Source of the DNA: Methylobacterium radiodurans
GTDB lineage: Bacteria; Pseudomonadota; Alphaproteobacteria; Rhizobiales; Beijerinckiaceae
Reading direction: 5' to 3'
Assembly (NCBI RefSeq): GCF_003173735.1
Contig: NZ_CP029551.1
Location: 5,223,001-5,287,000, forward strand
DNA length: 64,000 nt
The position numbers and the translations under genes were made by a program. Shown piece after piece: positions 43,613-54,030 of the stretch (the stretch's first letter is position 1; each line of letters starts with the position of its first letter). The notes beneath the pieces are model-generated. The model saw only the letters and a list, made by a program, of their open reading frames with translations, ran no database searches and was not told the DNA's origin.

Positions 43613-43846
43613 GGGCCGGGACACTCTACAGGGGCTGAACGGTGCGTCCGTCCATTCGTTCAACGCATCGTCGTCGCCGTCGGGGCCGGCATCCGCATCG
43701 GACCGGCCTCCAACCTGGTCGCGCGACCCGCGCCGGGTGAGCCCCATGCACGGCGCGCGCCCAAACAGGCACGGATCCGCCGGCCGACACCCTGGCACAA
43801 AGCGAAGTCGGGGGCCGTGTCCTCCAGGGCACAGCCCCGTTCATCT

Positions 43847-44737
43847 TCACCCCACGCCGTTGGCCTTCAGGAAGGCGAGCGCGCGCTTCCAGCCATCCTC
43901 CGCCGGCTCCTTCCGGTAGCTCGGGCGGTAATCGGCGTGGAAGCCGTGGGGCGCGTCCGGGTAGACCACGAGCTCGACGGACTTGCCGGCGGCCTTCGCC
44001 CGATCGCGGGCTTCCTCGACGGTGGCCACCGGGATGCCCGTATCGGCCCCGCCGTAGAGGGCGAGCAGAGGCGCGTGGATCTCGGCGGCGACGTCGCCGG
44101 CCGTCCGCGGTTGGATCTCCGTGCGCTCGCTCTGAAGCGGTCCGTACCACGCCACCGCTGCCTTCAGGTCGCGCCGGTGTGCCGCGTAGAGCCAGGCGCC
44201 GCGCCCGCCCCGGCACCACCCCATCACGCCGAGCCGACCCAGATCGCCCTTGGCGGCCGAGCCCGCGTAGGAGGCGGCCGCGTCGAGGTCGGCGATCCAC
44301 TGCGCGTCGGGGGTCTTGGATATGACGTCGCGCACGATCTGTTTGGCGTCCGTCATGGTCGAGAGGTCACCCTGCCGGGCGTAGAGTTCGGGCGCCACCG
44401 CGCAGTACCCGGCCTTGGCGAGGCGCCGGCAGACATCCTTGATGTAGTCGTGGACGCCGAAGATCTCCTCGATCACCAGCACCACGGGGAAGGGCCCTGG
44501 CCCCCCAGGGACGGCGCGGTAGCCCGGCATCGGCCCGTCGGCCGCGGGAATCTGCACCTCGCCGGCCTGGATTCCCGCGCTGTCGGTGTGGATCACCTGC
44601 GCCTCGACCCGGGTCGTGGCGAGGGTGAGCCCGCTCATCAGCCCGGTCATCACGAAGCCGCGCCGCGAGAACGGCTCCGTCACCAGCCCGGAGAGTCCCG
44701 CCGCCCGCGCCGCCTTGTCCGAATGTTCGTCCCGCAT
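43847..44737 (-). CDS. Dienelactone hydrolase family protein with Tat-like signal
   Basis: This 296-residue alpha/beta hydrolase of the dienelactone hydrolase family has the catalytic triad Cys175 (GWCRGG), Asp232 (YGGADTGIP) and His264 (APHGFHADYR). The oxyanion/Glu motif VVLVIEEIFGVHDYIKD is also in place. The N terminus carries SRRGFVMTG with consecutive Arg25-Arg26 and a following hydrophobic stretch, suggesting Tat export. Family members cleave lactones or small esters; the substrate is unknown. It stands between the receiver gene and atoE with no aromatic-degradation genes nearby. Confidence 0.88.
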   Translation of the reverse strand: MRDEHSDKAARAAGLSGLVTEPFSRRGFVMTGLMSGLTLATTRVEAQVIHTDSAGIQAGEVQIPAADGPMPGYRAVPGGPGPFPVVLVIEEIFGVHDYIKDVCRRLAKAGYCAVAPELYARQGDLSTMTDAKQIVRDVISKTPDAQWIADLDAAASYAGSAAKGDLGRLGVMGWCRGGRGAWLYAAHRRDLKAAVAWYGPLQSERTEIQPRTAGDVAAEIHAPLLALYGGADTGIPVATVEEARDRAKAAGKSVELVVYPDAPHGFHADYRPSYRKEPAEDGWKRALAFLKANGVG

Positions 44738-44812
44738 GGTTCCTCCGGTCGTTTCCTCGGCCGGAGGGCAGCACGGGCCGAAACCTGGGTCAACGCGGCG
44801 CCCTGCCCCGCA

Positions 44813-46249
44813 TCAGGGCATCACGGGCGGATGGTATTCCAGCGTGAAGGCGAGCGCCCAGAGCAGGAACAGCACGACGGGCAGATGTACGATCAGCTGG
44901 AGGAAGCTGAAGCCGACGATGTCCCGCGCCTTGATGCCGAGGATGCCGAGCAGGGGCAGCATGAAGAACGGATTGATCAGGTTCGGCAGGGCCTCGGCCG
45001 CGTTGTAGACCTGCACGGCCCAGCCGAGATGCACCTTCAGCTCGTTGGCGGCCTGCATCACGTAGGGCGCCTCGAGAAGCCACTTGCCGCCGCCCGAGGG
45101 GATGAAGAAGCCGAGAATCGCCGAGTAGACGCCCATCGCGAGCGGGAAGCTCCCCTGCGTGTTGAGCGCGACGAAAGCGTGGGAGATGACGTCCGAGAGG
45201 CTGAGGCCGGCGCCGTTCTTCGCGCCCGTGAGGATCGCGGCGATCGCGGCGTAGAACGGAAACTGGATCAGGATGCCGGCGGTCGCGGGCACGGACTTGG
45301 CGAGCGCGTTTAGGAAGCTGCGCGGGCGCCAGTGCAGGACGAAGCCGAGCATCAGGAACAGGAAGTTGTAGGTGTTGAGGTTGGAGATCGCGATCTTCCA
45401 GTCCTGGCGGGCAAACTCCTGAATCAGCCAGCCGAGTGCGAGCAGGCCGATCAGCACCGTCAGCACGGGCGCGTGCTCCAGCCACTCGCCGGGCTGGCTC
45501 GGCGGGGGCGTGCGGGCCTCCTCCTTCGCGACGTCGACGCCGAGATCCTGGGCGGTGACCGCGGTATCGGGGCCGGGCGCCGACAGCAGCGCGATCACCG
45601 CCGAGACCACCACCAGCACCGCCGCGATGAGCAGCGACTGCCAGAGGAAGATGGTCTCGGTGAAGGGGATCACGCCGGTGATCGCGAGCAGGCCCGGCGG
45701 CAGGCTCTTCGGATTCGCCTGCAACTGGGCGGCCGAGGAGGAGAGCCCCATCGCCCAGGTGGCGCCGAGGCCGAGATAGGCGGCAGCCCCCGCCGCCCGG
45801 TAATCCATGCGCAGCTCCGTCCGGCGTGCGAGGGCGCGGGCGAGCAGGCCGCCGAAGATCAGGCTGAGGCCCCAGCTCAGAAAGGAGGAGAGCATGGTGG
45901 CCAAGGCCACGTAGCCGATGGCGCCGCGGCCGGTCTTGGGCACCAGGGCCATCCGGTCGATCAGCGCCTGGACCGGGGCGGAGGTGGCGACCACGTAGCC
46001 GCCGATGGTCACGAAGACCATCTGCATCGTGAAGGGGATGAGGCTCCAGAAGCCGTCGCCGAAGCTCTTCGTCACCGCCTGAACCGGCGCCCCGTTCGCG
46101 AGCGCGGCGCCCGCCACGATCACCACGGCGATCGCCACGAACACGAAGGCGTCGGGGAACCACTTCACCGCCCAATCGGTGAAGCTGAGCGCGAGGCGGG
46201 CTAGCGCCGCCTCCTCGGTGCGGGTCTGCGGCTTGGCGGGCGCGTCCAT
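44813..46249 (-). CDS. atoE: Short-chain fatty acid transporter, AtoE family
   Basis: This 478-residue polytopic membrane protein is of the AtoE family, which takes up short-chain fatty acids such as butyrate or acetoacetate. It has around twelve hydrophobic segments, with family landmarks FWSLIPFTMQMVFVTIGGYV, SSFLSWGLSLIFGGLLARAL, and the late FFIPSGGGKWLLEAPYV and NAAEALPNLINPF. The start at 46249 is preferred because GGGGAGG lies six bases upstream; an ATG two codons earlier (46255) is possible. No ato CoA-transferase genes are adjacent, so the family call is firmer than the substrate. Confidence 0.87.
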   Translation of the reverse strand: MDAPAKPQTRTEEAALARLALSFTDWAVKWFPDAFVFVAIAVVIVAGAALANGAPVQAVTKSFGDGFWSLIPFTMQMVFVTIGGYVVATSAPVQALIDRMALVPKTGRGAIGYVALATMLSSFLSWGLSLIFGGLLARALARRTELRMDYRAAGAAAYLGLGATWAMGLSSSAAQLQANPKSLPPGLLAITGVIPFTETIFLWQSLLIAAVLVVVSAVIALLSAPGPDTAVTAQDLGVDVAKEEARTPPPSQPGEWLEHAPVLTVLIGLLALGWLIQEFARQDWKIAISNLNTYNFLFLMLGFVLHWRPRSFLNALAKSVPATAGILIQFPFYAAIAAILTGAKNGAGLSLSDVISHAFVALNTQGSFPLAMGVYSAILGFFIPSGGGKWLLEAPYVMQAANELKVHLGWAVQVYNAAEALPNLINPFFMLPLLGILGIKARDIVGFSFLQLIVHLPVVLFLLWALAFTLEYHPPVMP

Positions 46250-46311
46250 GAACATCCTCCCCGCGGCGTCCCGCCGCGGCAAGGATTAAACTGTCGGAGG
46301 ACGGCCGCGCT

Positions 46312-46995
46312 TCAAGCCTCGCCGCCGGGCCGGACCTGAAGGAATGTCAGTGCCGGCCCCTGGACCGCGTCGAACACGCCCGCGGTGAGCGCGGCCCCGT
46401 AGACCGCGCCGGTGTCGAGGTTGGTGCGGTTGGCGCGCGTCTCGGGGCGGCCGTCCTGGCGGGGCGTGTGGCCGTGCACGACGTGGCGGCCGAAATCGTG
46501 GTCCTCCCCGAGGAAGGGCTCGCGGATCCAGAGCCGGTTGTGCTCCTCCGGGTCGGGTGCCGGGGCGGAGGGATGGAAGCCCGCATGCACGTACCAGCGC
46601 GCCGCATCCCCGTGCACGGTCGGCAGCGCCTCGATCCAGTCGAGCACGTCCTGCGGCAGGGCGGCCGCCTCCTCGACGCCGAAGGATTGCAGGGTGGCGA
46701 GGCCACCGTTCATCAACCAGTGATCCTCGGCGCCGGGCTCGCGCAGACATTTCAGCAGCATCGCCTCGTGGTTGCCCATCAGGCAGAGGGTCGCTTCGGG
46801 CTCCCGCCACTGGAGCCGGCGCAGGATCTCGATGACCCGGGCGCTGTCGGGCCCACGGTCGATGTAGTCGCCGAGAAAGACGAGCTTGCGCGGGCGGCCC
46901 GCGGCGTGCGCCTCGATGCGCTCCAGCAGGGCGTCGAGAAGGTCGGCACAGCCGTGGATGTCGCCGACGGCGTAGGTGAGCGGCTCGGCGGTCAT
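46312..46995 (-). CDS. PPP-family metallophosphatase (serine/threonine phosphatase-like)
   Basis: This 227-residue protein has the dimetal PPP signature in order: GDIHG (residues 11-15), GDYIDRG (42-48) and GNHE (74-77). Later His-containing motifs are WYVHAGFHPSAP and VVHGHTPR. This matches bacterial PrpA-like or diadenosine-tetraphosphatase-like enzymes. It could remove phosphate from proteins or from nucleotides; the sequence cannot decide. It is cytosolic and apparently monocistronic, with a terminator-like palindrome upstream from the next gene. Confidence 0.88.
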   Translation of the reverse strand: MTAEPLTYAVGDIHGCADLLDALLERIEAHAAGRPRKLVFLGDYIDRGPDSARVIEILRRLQWREPEATLCLMGNHEAMLLKCLREPGAEDHWLMNGGLATLQSFGVEEAAALPQDVLDWIEALPTVHGDAARWYVHAGFHPSAPAPDPEEHNRLWIREPFLGEDHDFGRHVVHGHTPRQDGRPETRANRTNLDTGAVYGAALTAGVFDAVQGPALTFLQVRPGGEA

Positions 46996-47048
46996 GGACC
47001 CGTTGTCGTGGGAATGTTTGCGCCGCGCAAGGGTCCAGAAGCAAAGGG

Positions 47049-47074
47049 TCCGGGGGCGGCGCGCCGCCCCCGGA
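47049..47074 (-). terminator. 26-base perfect palindrome after the aldo/keto reductase
   Basis: Positions 47049-47061 and 47062-47074 are exact complements (TCCGGGGGCGGCG and its complement) with no spacer. On the minus strand the stem ends in GACCCTTTGC, a short T-run, nine bases past the reductase stop. It probably acts as that gene's terminator. Confidence 0.5.
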
Positions 47075-47083
47075 TGCGCGGTC

Positions 47084-48115
47084 TCACCAAGTCGTCGGCT
47101 TCGGGTTGCGCTCGTCGAAGCCCTTCTGGTGCCAGTAGGGGTAGATGGGCGTCTCCTGGCTCGCGGCGTCGAGCCGGGCGACCTGCTCCGGTGTCAGCGA
47201 CCAGCCGATCGCCCCGAGATTCTGCTTCAGCTGGTCCTCTGTGCGGGCGCCGACGACGATGTTGCACACGGTCGGCCGGGTGAGCAGCCAGTTGAGCGCT
47301 ACCTGCGGGACGGTTTTTCCCGTCTCCTCGGCGACCGCGTCGAGGGCATCGACCACGCCGAACAGGTAGTCGTCCGAGACCGGCGGCCCGCCCTCGGCCC
47401 CGCCCGCGGCGATGCGCCCGCTCCGGTTCTCCTGGCCGCGCCGGATCTTGCCGGTGAGGCGCCCCCAGCCGAGCGGGCTCCACACCATCAGCCCGACGCC
47501 CTGGTCGATCCCGAGCGGCATCAGCTCCCACTCGTAGTGGCGGCCGATCAGCGAGTAGTAGCCCTGATAGGCGACGTAGCGGTTGAGCCCGTAGCGCTCG
47601 GACGTGGCGAGCGCCTTCATGAGCTGCCAGCCCGAGAAATTCGAGGCGCCGATATAGCCGATCTTGCCCGACCGGGTAAGATCGTCCAGCGCCCGCAGGG
47701 TCTCCTCGACGGGAGTGAGCGCGTCGAAGCCGTGCATGAAGTAGACGTCGATGTGGTCGGTGCCGAGCCGCCTCAGGCTCGCCTCGCAGGCGCGCACGAT
47801 GTGGTGGCGCGAGGAGCCGACCTGGTTGAGATCGTCGTTGAAGCGGAAGGTGGTCTTGGTGGAGATCAGGACCCGATCGCGCTTGCCCTTGAGGGCCTGC
47901 CCCAGCACCTCCTCGGAGGCGCCCTGCGAGTAGATGTCGGCGGTGTCGAAGAAGTTGACGCCGGAATCCAGGCAGAGATCGACCATCCGGGTCGCCTCCG
48001 CAACGTCGGTCTGTCCCCAGCGCTGGAAGAATTCGTTGGTGCCGCCGAAGGTGGCTGTGCCGAAGCTGAGCACCGGGACGGTGAGGCCGGAGCGGCCGAG
48101 CTGCCTGTATTCCAT
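47084..48115 (-). CDS. Aldo/keto reductase
   Basis: This 343-residue NADPH-dependent aldo/keto reductase has a TIM barrel with the catalytic tetrad Asp and Tyr in FFDTADIYSQG, Lys in LISTKTTF and His in YFMHGFD. Cofactor residues are in NIVVGARTEDQLKQN. It resembles YghZ/AKR-type reductases of small aldehydes or ketones; the substrate is unknown. It is upstream of the phosphatase gene and downstream of dctD on the same strand, but gaps and a palindrome suggest separate transcription. Confidence 0.92.
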   Translation of the reverse strand: MEYRQLGRSGLTVPVLSFGTATFGGTNEFFQRWGQTDVAEATRMVDLCLDSGVNFFDTADIYSQGASEEVLGQALKGKRDRVLISTKTTFRFNDDLNQVGSSRHHIVRACEASLRRLGTDHIDVYFMHGFDALTPVEETLRALDDLTRSGKIGYIGASNFSGWQLMKALATSERYGLNRYVAYQGYYSLIGRHYEWELMPLGIDQGVGLMVWSPLGWGRLTGKIRRGQENRSGRIAAGGAEGGPPVSDDYLFGVVDALDAVAEETGKTVPQVALNWLLTRPTVCNIVVGARTEDQLKQNLGAIGWSLTPEQVARLDAASQETPIYPYWHQKGFDERNPKPTTW

Positions 48116-48222
48116 CGGGTCCTCGCATACGATCGGAGCGCGCCCTGCGGCGCGCCTGCCGATCTAACGCGACAGGGCGGTTCGGCTTCCCCCGAGCGCG
48201 ACAGGGCTGCCGCGCATCGGCG

Positions 48223-49596
48223 CTATCGATAATCCGTCGCGTTGAGCCCGTGCCGGGCGATCTTGTCGTAGAGCGTCTTGCGCGGCGTCCCCAGCGACTC
48301 GGCCGCCAGCTTCACGTCGCCGCCCGCCGCGATCAGCTCGTCGCGGATCACGCCGCGCTCGAAGCGATCGACCTGCTCGGCGAGAGTGAGGGCCGGCGCG
48401 GGAGCGGTCTCGGCCTGCCCCGCCTCGGGGCCGAAGCCCAGGGCGCAGCGCTCGGCGAAATGGCCGAGTTCGCGCACGTTGCCGGGCCAGTCGTGGCGCT
48501 GGAGATGGTCGCGGATCGCGCTCGTCAGCGGGGGCGCGGGCCTGCCGAAGCGTTCGGCGGCCCGGCCCAGGAAGTGCTGGAACAGCAGCGCCACGTCCTC
48601 GCGCCGCTCGCGCAGGGGTGGGATCGCCACCGAGATGACGTTGAGCCGGTGATAGAGGTCGTCGCGGAACGTGCCCTGGGCGGCGGCTTGGCCCAGATCG
48701 ACCTTGGTGGCCGCCACCACCCGCATGTCGACCGGGCGGATCTCGTTGGTGCCGAGCGGCTCGACCGTGCGCTCCTGGAGAACCCGCAGGAGCTTCACCT
48801 GCAACCCCATCGGCATGCTCTCGATCTCGTCGAGGAAGAGCGTGCCGCCCTGCGCGTGCTCGATCCGCCCGACGCGGCGCTTGAGCGCACCCGTGAAGGC
48901 GCCGGCCTCGTGGCCGAACAGCTCGCTCTCCACCACGGTCTCGGGCAGCGCGCCGCAATTCATCGCCACGAAGTTCTTGGGCGCGCGCCGGCTCCAGCGG
49001 TGCAGCGCGCTCGCCACCACCTCCTTGCCGGAGCCCGTCTCGCCCAGGACCAGCACACCGACATCCGCCTGCGCCACGTCGCGCACGAGGCGGCGCAGGC
49101 GCACCATCGCGGGCGAGACACCAAGAAAGGCCGGATCCTCGTCGACCGCCGCCTCCAGGCGCGCGCGCAGGCGCCGGTTCTCCAGGACGAGGCGCCGCCG
49201 CTCCAGGGCGCGCCGGACGGAGCCGATCAGCACCTCGGCCGGATAGGGCTTGGCCAGGAAGTCGTAGGCCCCCGAGCGCAAGGCCCGCACCGCCATCGAG
49301 ATGTCGCCGTGCCCCGTGATCAGGATCACCGGCAGGTCCGGGTCGGCGGCATGCAGGCGCTCGAACAGGGCGCGCCCGTCGATTCCGGGCAGGCGCACGT
49401 CCGTGACGACGACGCCCGGCGGCTCGGCGAGGATCGAGGCCAGCGCCGGCTCGGCCGCCCCGAAGGCCTCGACCGCGAACCCGTCGAGCTCCAGGCTCTG
49501 GCGGTTGGCGCGGCGCACGTCCTCCTCGTCGTCGATGAAGACGATCCGCTCGGACCGGCCGGCTTCCGTCTCGACCTCCCGCTCCGTCCCGCTCAC
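48223..49596 (-). CDS. dctD: C4-dicarboxylate response regulator DctD (sigma-54 activator)
   Basis: DctD activates sigma-54-dependent transcription of dctA when phosphorylated by DctB. The 457-residue protein has a receiver (phospho-Asp66 in VVTDVRLPG), then a sigma-54 AAA+ domain with Walker A GETGSGKE (185-192), the sigma-54-contacting GAFTGA (232-237), Walker [12 protein letters not shown] and [15 protein letters not shown]-terminal Fis-type helix-turn-helix ([20 protein letters not shown]) follows. The GTG start overlaps the dctB stop (GTGA) and follows AGGAGGAA, so the two are coupled. The target promoter is seen before dctA. Confidence 0.94.
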   Translation of the reverse strand: MSGTEREVETEAGRSERIVFIDDEEDVRRANRQSLELDGFAVEAFGAAEPALASILAEPPGVVVTDVRLPGIDGRALFERLHAADPDLPVILITGHGDISMAVRALRSGAYDFLAKPYPAEVLIGSVRRALERRRLVLENRRLRARLEAAVDEDPAFLGVSPAMVRLRRLVRDVAQADVGVLVLGETGSGKEVVASALHRWSRRAPKNFVAMNCGALPETVVESELFGHEAGAFTGALKRRVGRIEHAQGGTLFLDEIESMPMGLQVKLLRVLQERTVEPLGTNEIRPVDMRVVAATKVDLGQAAAQGTFRDDLYHRLNVISVAIPPLRERREDVALLFQHFLGRAAERFGRPAPPLTSAIRDHLQRHDWPGNVRELGHFAERCALGFGPEAGQAETAPAPALTLAEQVDRFERGVIRDELIAAGGDVKLAAESLGTPRKTLYDKIARHGLNATDYR

Positions 49597-51473
49597 GGCG
49601 TTTCCTCCTGAAGCTCCCGCGCCGGCGCCCCGGCCCGGACCAGCGCGATGCGGAACACGGTGCCGCCGCCCTCCGCCTCCTCCACGCCGAGCGTCCCGCC
49701 GCACTCCTCCACGATCCCGCGCGCGATGGCGAGCCCGAGGCCGAGGCCGTCGGGCTTCGTGGTGAAGAACGCGTCGAAGATCTTGGCGCGCGCGGATTCG
49801 GAGATGCCGGGCCCGTTATCCTGCACCACGAGGCAGACCTGCTCGCCGGCCTCCGTCACCCGCAGCTCGACCCGGCGGCTGGGCCGGCCGGCCACCGCGT
49901 CGAGGGCGTTCTGCAGGAGGTTGACCAGGACCTGCTCCAGCCGCGCCCCCTCCCCGATCACCGCGAGGCCCGGCTCGGCCCGGATCACGAGGTCGGTGCC
50001 CTCGGCGCCGGCGCGGTGCGCCACGACCTCCAGGCTCCCGCGCAGGATCTCGTCCACCGCTACCGGCTCGCGGCGACCGGAGGCGCGGCGCGCGAAGCCC
50101 TTGAGCTGGCGCGTCAGTCCGCCGATCCGGTCGACGAGACGGCCGATCGCCGCGACGTTCTCGGCCGCGTCGTCCACGCGCCCGCGCCGGACCAGGATGC
50201 CCGTGTTGTCGGCGTAGGAGCGGATCGCTGCGAGCGGCTGGTTGATCTCGTGCGCCATGCTGGCGGCGAACTGGCCAAGCGCCGCCAGCCGCCCGGCCTG
50301 GGCGAGTTCCCGGCCGAGGCGCTCGCGCTCGGCTTCGGAGCGGGCGCGCTCCGCGATCTCGTCGCGCAGGCGATCGTTGGCGGCGCTGAGTTCGGCGGTG
50401 CGCTCGCTGACCCGCGCCTCGAGCTCGGCCCGGCGCGCACCCGCCTCCGCCAGCCGGGCCTGCGTACGCGCCCGCCGGCCGAGCAGGGTGCCGAGGCCGA
50501 GGCAGAACAGGCCGGTGGCAAGCAGCGCGATCACCTGCCCCTGCGTCCGCTCGCGCTCGACCGCGGCGCCGACCGGCGTCAGGGTGTGGATGCGCCAGTC
50601 GGTGTCGCGCACGGGCGCGTCGAGCATCAGCATGAGCTGGGCCGGGGCCGCGCCGCGACCGAGGCGGACCAGATCCTCCCCGGCCGGATGGAGAGGCAGC
50701 GGTTCCAGCGGCGCGTCGCCGAATTCCAGGGACTCGCGGCTGCGGTCGCGCGCCTCGGCATCGAGCGGCGCGAGCGTGCGGAAGCGCCAAGCCGGCTCGC
50801 TGGCCACCAGCACGATGCCGCGGGCATCGGTCACGAACACGCGCTCGCGCACCTCGCGCCACGCCGTCTCGGCGGCTTCGAACTCCACCTTCACCACAAC
50901 GACGCCGAGACCGTCCCCGACGCGCCGGGCGAGATAGAGGCCGGGGCGCCCGCTCACCGTGCCGAGCGCGAATTGCGAGCCGGACTCTTCCGCCATCGCC
51001 CCGCGGAAATAGGGCCGGAAGGCGTAGTTGTTGCCCACGAAGCTGCGGCCGCTGGCGGCGTTGCTCGCCGCGACCGTCAGCCCGTCCGGCCGGATCACGT
51101 AGATGACCGCCGCGCCCGTCGCTGCGGCGACCTCGGCGAGCCGGGCACTCAGGCGCTCGGCGAGGTGACCGCCGGCCGCCCCGCCCCCCGACCCTTCCGC
51201 GCGCAGGACCGCACCGATCTCGGGGTCGGCCGCGAGCGCCAGCGGCAGCGCGCTCTGCCGCTGCATCTCGGTGTGCAGGGCGCCTGCCTGGAGCGTCAGC
51301 GTCGTGCGCGCGGTCCGGCGCAGGTCGGCCAGGGCCCAGCGCTGGGCCACGCGCCCTCCGGCCCAGGCGGCGGCAACCATTGCCAGCACGCAGAGGCCGA
51401 GGAGGCCCAGACGGAGCGATCCGCGCCGCCCGGGATCGGACGCTCGAGGCGGCGCGGCCGGCTCGGTGCTCAC
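49593..51473 (-). CDS. dctB: C4-dicarboxylate sensor histidine kinase DctB
   Basis: DctB senses C4-dicarboxylates in the periplasm and phosphorylates DctD. The 626-residue protein has an N-terminal membrane helix (about 20-43) and a periplasmic PDC/double-Cache domain (about 45-305, with [10 protein letters not shown] and [11 protein letters not shown], the dicarboxylate-binding pattern). A second membrane helix (about 310-330) leads into a coiled coil. The phospho-His408 in [16 protein letters not shown] is followed by HATPase motifs [17 protein letters not shown] and [12 protein letters not shown]. The start is a GTG at 51473. It is divergent from dctA. Confidence 0.94.
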   Translation of the reverse strand: MSTEPAAPPRASDPGRRGSLRLGLLGLCVLAMVAAAWAGGRVAQRWALADLRRTARTTLTLQAGALHTEMQRQSALPLALAADPEIGAVLRAEGSGGGAAGGHLAERLSARLAEVAAATGAAVIYVIRPDGLTVAASNAASGRSFVGNNYAFRPYFRGAMAEESGSQFALGTVSGRPGLYLARRVGDGLGVVVVKVEFEAAETAWREVRERVFVTDARGIVLVASEPAWRFRTLAPLDAEARDRSRESLEFGDAPLEPLPLHPAGEDLVRLGRGAAPAQLMLMLDAPVRDTDWRIHTLTPVGAAVERERTQGQVIALLATGLFCLGLGTLLGRRARTQARLAEAGARRAELEARVSERTAELSAANDRLRDEIAERARSEAERERLGRELAQAGRLAALGQFAASMAHEINQPLAAIRSYADNTGILVRRGRVDDAAENVAAIGRLVDRIGGLTRQLKGFARRASGRREPVAVDEILRGSLEVVAHRAGAEGTDLVIRAEPGLAVIGEGARLEQVLVNLLQNALDAVAGRPSRRVELRVTEAGEQVCLVVQDNGPGISESARAKIFDAFFTTKPDGLGLGLAIARGIVEECGGTLGVEEAEGGGTVFRIALVRAGAPARELQEETP

Positions 51474-51618
51474 GCGTCACCGACCGTTGCGAAAAACCGG
51501 AACGCGGCGGGCGTGCGATTGCGGGAGATCGGAACGGCCGGGCGGGGGCGAAAAAGTGCCATGCAGAAAAATGCTTCCAGGACAGGGATTTAACAAAATC
51601 TTCACACGGATCCGGCGC

Positions 51619-51634
51619 TGGCACGCCCGTTGCC
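51619..51634 (+). promoter_or_regulatory. Sigma-54 promoter of dctA
   Basis: TGGCACG (51619-51625), four spacer bases, and TTGCC (51630-51634) match the -24/-12 consensus TGGCACG-N4-TTGCW almost perfectly. Transcription should start near 51645, giving a 5-prime leader of about 140 bases before dctA. DctD-binding sites are expected upstream, between 51474 and 51600, but I see no clear repeat there. Confidence 0.85.
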
Positions 51635-51784
51635 ATTCACCCGGCGTAACGCAGTCCTGCCACCCACGCATGACTGCAAGCCTCCGGGCCAAAAGCAAGA
51701 GCGCGGTCCCGCGGATGCCAATGGCGCCGGGGACCGGAACCGACGAACCCGACCACTCGAACCGGATCCAGAGGAGATGCCCTG

Positions 51785-53128
51785 ATGGCAGCCATACCCT
51801 CCCCCCTCACCGCGCCGCACGCGCCGGCCAAGCCCAAGCCGATCTACCGCACCCTGTACTTCCAAGTGCTGGTCGCGGTGGCGCTCGGCATCACGCTCGG
51901 CCACTTCTACCCGCAGCTCGGCGCCGACATGAAGCCGCTCGGCGACGCCTTCATCAAGCTCGTCAAGATGATCATCGCGCCGGTGATCTTCCTCACCGTC
52001 GTCTCCGGCATCGCCGGCATGACCAACCTCGAGAAGGTCGGCCGCGTCGGCGGCAAGGCGCTCGTCTACTTCATCACCTTCTCGACGCTGGCGCTGATCG
52101 TCGGCCTGATCGTGGCGAACCTCGTCCAGCCGGGCGCAGGGATGCACATCGATCCGAAGTCGCTCGACCCGAAGCAGATCGCGATGTACGCCGAGAAGGC
52201 GAAGACGCAGACGATCACCGACTTCCTGATGAACATCATCCCGTCGACCGCGGTCGGCGCGTTCTCGGGCGGTGAGATCCTTCAGGTCCTATTCTTCTCG
52301 GTGCTGTTCGGCTTCGGACTCGCCTTCCTGGGCGAGCGCGGCAAGCCGGTGCTCGACTTCATCAAGATCCTGTCCGAGGCGATCTTCGGCGTCGTCAACA
52401 TCATCATGAAGGTCGCTCCCATCGGCGCCTTCGGCGCGATGGCCTTCACTATCGGCAAGTACGGCATCTCCTCGCTCGCCAACCTCGCCTACCTCGTCGG
52501 CGCCTTTTACCTGACTTCGGCGATCTTCGTCTTCCTCGTGCTCGGCGCGGTCGCCCGCTACAACGGCTTCTCGATCATCAAGCTCATCCGCTACATCAAG
52601 GAGGAGCTGCTCCTGGTGCTGGGCACCTCGTCCTCCGAGTCGGCCCTGCCCTCGCTGCTCGAGAAGATGGAGCGCGCGGGCTGCTCGAAGCCGGTCGTCG
52701 GCCTCGTCGTTCCCACGGGCTACTCGTTCAACCTCGACGGCACGAACATCTACATGACGATGGCGGCGCTGTTCATCGCCCAGGCCACCGACACCCCTCT
52801 CACGCTCGGCGAGCAGGGCCTGCTGCTTCTCGTCGCCATGCTCTCCTCGAAGGGCGCGGCGGGCGTGACCGGCTCGGGCTTCATCACCCTGGCCGCTACC
52901 CTTGCGGTGGTCCCCTCGGTGCCGGTCGTCGGCATGGCCCTCATCCTCGGCATCGACCGCTTCATGTCGGAGTGCCGCGCGCTGACGAACTTCATCGGCA
53001 ACGCGGTGGCCTGCATCGTAGTCGCCCGCTGGGAGGGCGAGGTGGACGAGGAAGCGCTCGCTGCCACCCTCGGCTCCAAGGCCTCCGGCAAGCCGGCCCC
53101 GGCCCCGGCCCTTCAGCCGGCCGAGTAA
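51785..53128 (+). CDS. dctA: C4-dicarboxylate transporter DctA
   Basis: DctA is the inner-membrane symporter importing succinate, malate and fumarate with protons. The 447-residue protein is of the glutamate/dicarboxylate (DAACS) family, with eight hydrophobic helices plus re-entrant loops. It has the serine-rich hairpin [17 protein letters not shown], the substrate/cation motif [19 protein letters not shown] and [13 protein letters not shown]. The ATG at 51785 follows GAGGAG. A sigma-54 promoter upstream and divergent dctB-dctD show how it is controlled. A strong terminator follows. Confidence 0.97.
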   Translation: MAAIPSPLTAPHAPAKPKPIYRTLYFQVLVAVALGITLGHFYPQLGADMKPLGDAFIKLVKMIIAPVIFLTVVSGIAGMTNLEKVGRVGGKALVYFITFSTLALIVGLIVANLVQPGAGMHIDPKSLDPKQIAMYAEKAKTQTITDFLMNIIPSTAVGAFSGGEILQVLFFSVLFGFGLAFLGERGKPVLDFIKILSEAIFGVVNIIMKVAPIGAFGAMAFTIGKYGISSLANLAYLVGAFYLTSAIFVFLVLGAVARYNGFSIIKLIRYIKEELLLVLGTSSSESALPSLLEKMERAGCSKPVVGLVVPTGYSFNLDGTNIYMTMAALFIAQATDTPLTLGEQGLLLLVAMLSSKGAAGVTGSGFITLAATLAVVPSVPVVGMALILGIDRFMSECRALTNFIGNAVACIVVARWEGEVDEEALAATLGSKASGKPAPAPALQPAE

Positions 53129-53164
53129 GCGGTCGCGGCCGCCACCGCGCGGCCTCGCCCCCGA

Positions 53165-53206
53165 CGAACGGAGCCCCGCGCCTCTCGGCGCGGGGTTCTT
53201 CGTTCG
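53165..53206 (+). terminator. Rho-independent terminator after dctA
   Basis: CCCCGCGCC (53174-53182) and GGCGCGGGG (53187-53195) form a 9-bp stem with a TCTC loop, followed by TTCTTCGTT. An outer pairing CGAACG/CGTTCG (53165-53170 and 53201-53206) can lengthen the stem. It lies 37 bases past the dctA stop. Confidence 0.75.
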
Positions 53207-53280
53207 GGAAATCGGATTGGACGGCGGGCGTATCTCGCCGATGATCGGTCCCGGCGACTCAAAGCCGCTGGGGATGCCCG

Positions 53281-54030
53281 ATGCAGCCCACCACCGCCCT
53301 CCGCGGCCTCGCCCGCGCCGTCCTGGCGCTCGTCTTTCCGCCGAGCTGCGCCGGCTGCGGCGGCGCGACGATGGACCCGGGCGCGCTCTGCTCGGATTGC
53401 TGGTCGTCGCTGCGGCTGATCGAGGCGCCGCTCTGTCCGCGCTACGGCACGCCGCTCGCCCTCGACCCCGGTATCGGCCCCCTCTTCTCGCCGCGCGCCA
53501 TCGCGGACCCGCCGGTCTTCAACCGCGCCCGGGCGGTCGCGCTCTACGACGACACCGCGCGCCAACTCGTCCACCGGCTGAAATACGAGGACCGGCTCGA
53601 TCTGGCGGTCGCGATGGCCCGCATGATGGCGGCGAGCGGGCGCGAGCTGCTGGCCGAGGCCGATTGCGTGGTGCCGGTGCCGCTGCACCGCTGGCGCCTG
53701 TGGCGCCGCCGCTTCAACCAGGCCGCGCTTCTGGCGCGGCCCGTCGCGCGGGGCGCCGGACTGCCCTTCGAGCCGCGGCTGCTCGCCCGGGTCCGGGCGA
53801 CCCGCCCGCAGGTCGGCCTGAGTCGGGCGGGTCGCGCCGAGAATCTCCAGGGTGCCTTCCGGGTGCCGCCGGAGCGCCGGGCGACGCTGCAGGGCCGGCG
53901 GGTGCTCCTCGTGGACGACGTCACCACCACGGGCGCCACCGCCAACGCCGCCGCCCGGGCGCTGATCCGCGGCGGGGCGGCGGCTGTCGATCTCCTCACC
54001 TTCGCGCTGGTAGCCGAACCGCTGGGTTAG
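53281..54030 (+). CDS. comF: ComF family phosphoribosyltransferase-like protein
   Basis: ComF proteins are needed for late steps of DNA uptake in competent bacteria. The 249-residue product has an N-terminal zinc-ribbon-like cysteine set (Cys23, Cys26, Cys37, Cys40, Cys52). The expected sixth Cys is Tyr55 in LCPRYGTP. A phosphoribosyltransferase fold follows, with CVVPVPLHRWRLWRRRFNQA and the PRPP loop VLLVDDVTTTGAT. No other competence genes are here, so the role in this organism is open. A dispersed palindromic repeat begins right after its stop. Confidence 0.9.
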   Translation: MQPTTALRGLARAVLALVFPPSCAGCGGATMDPGALCSDCWSSLRLIEAPLCPRYGTPLALDPGIGPLFSPRAIADPPVFNRARAVALYDDTARQLVHRLKYEDRLDLAVAMARMMAASGRELLAEADCVVPVPLHRWRLWRRRFNQAALLARPVARGAGLPFEPRLLARVRATRPQVGLSRAGRAENLQGAFRVPPERRATLQGRRVLLVDDVTTTGATANAAARALIRGGAAAVDLLTFALVAEPLG

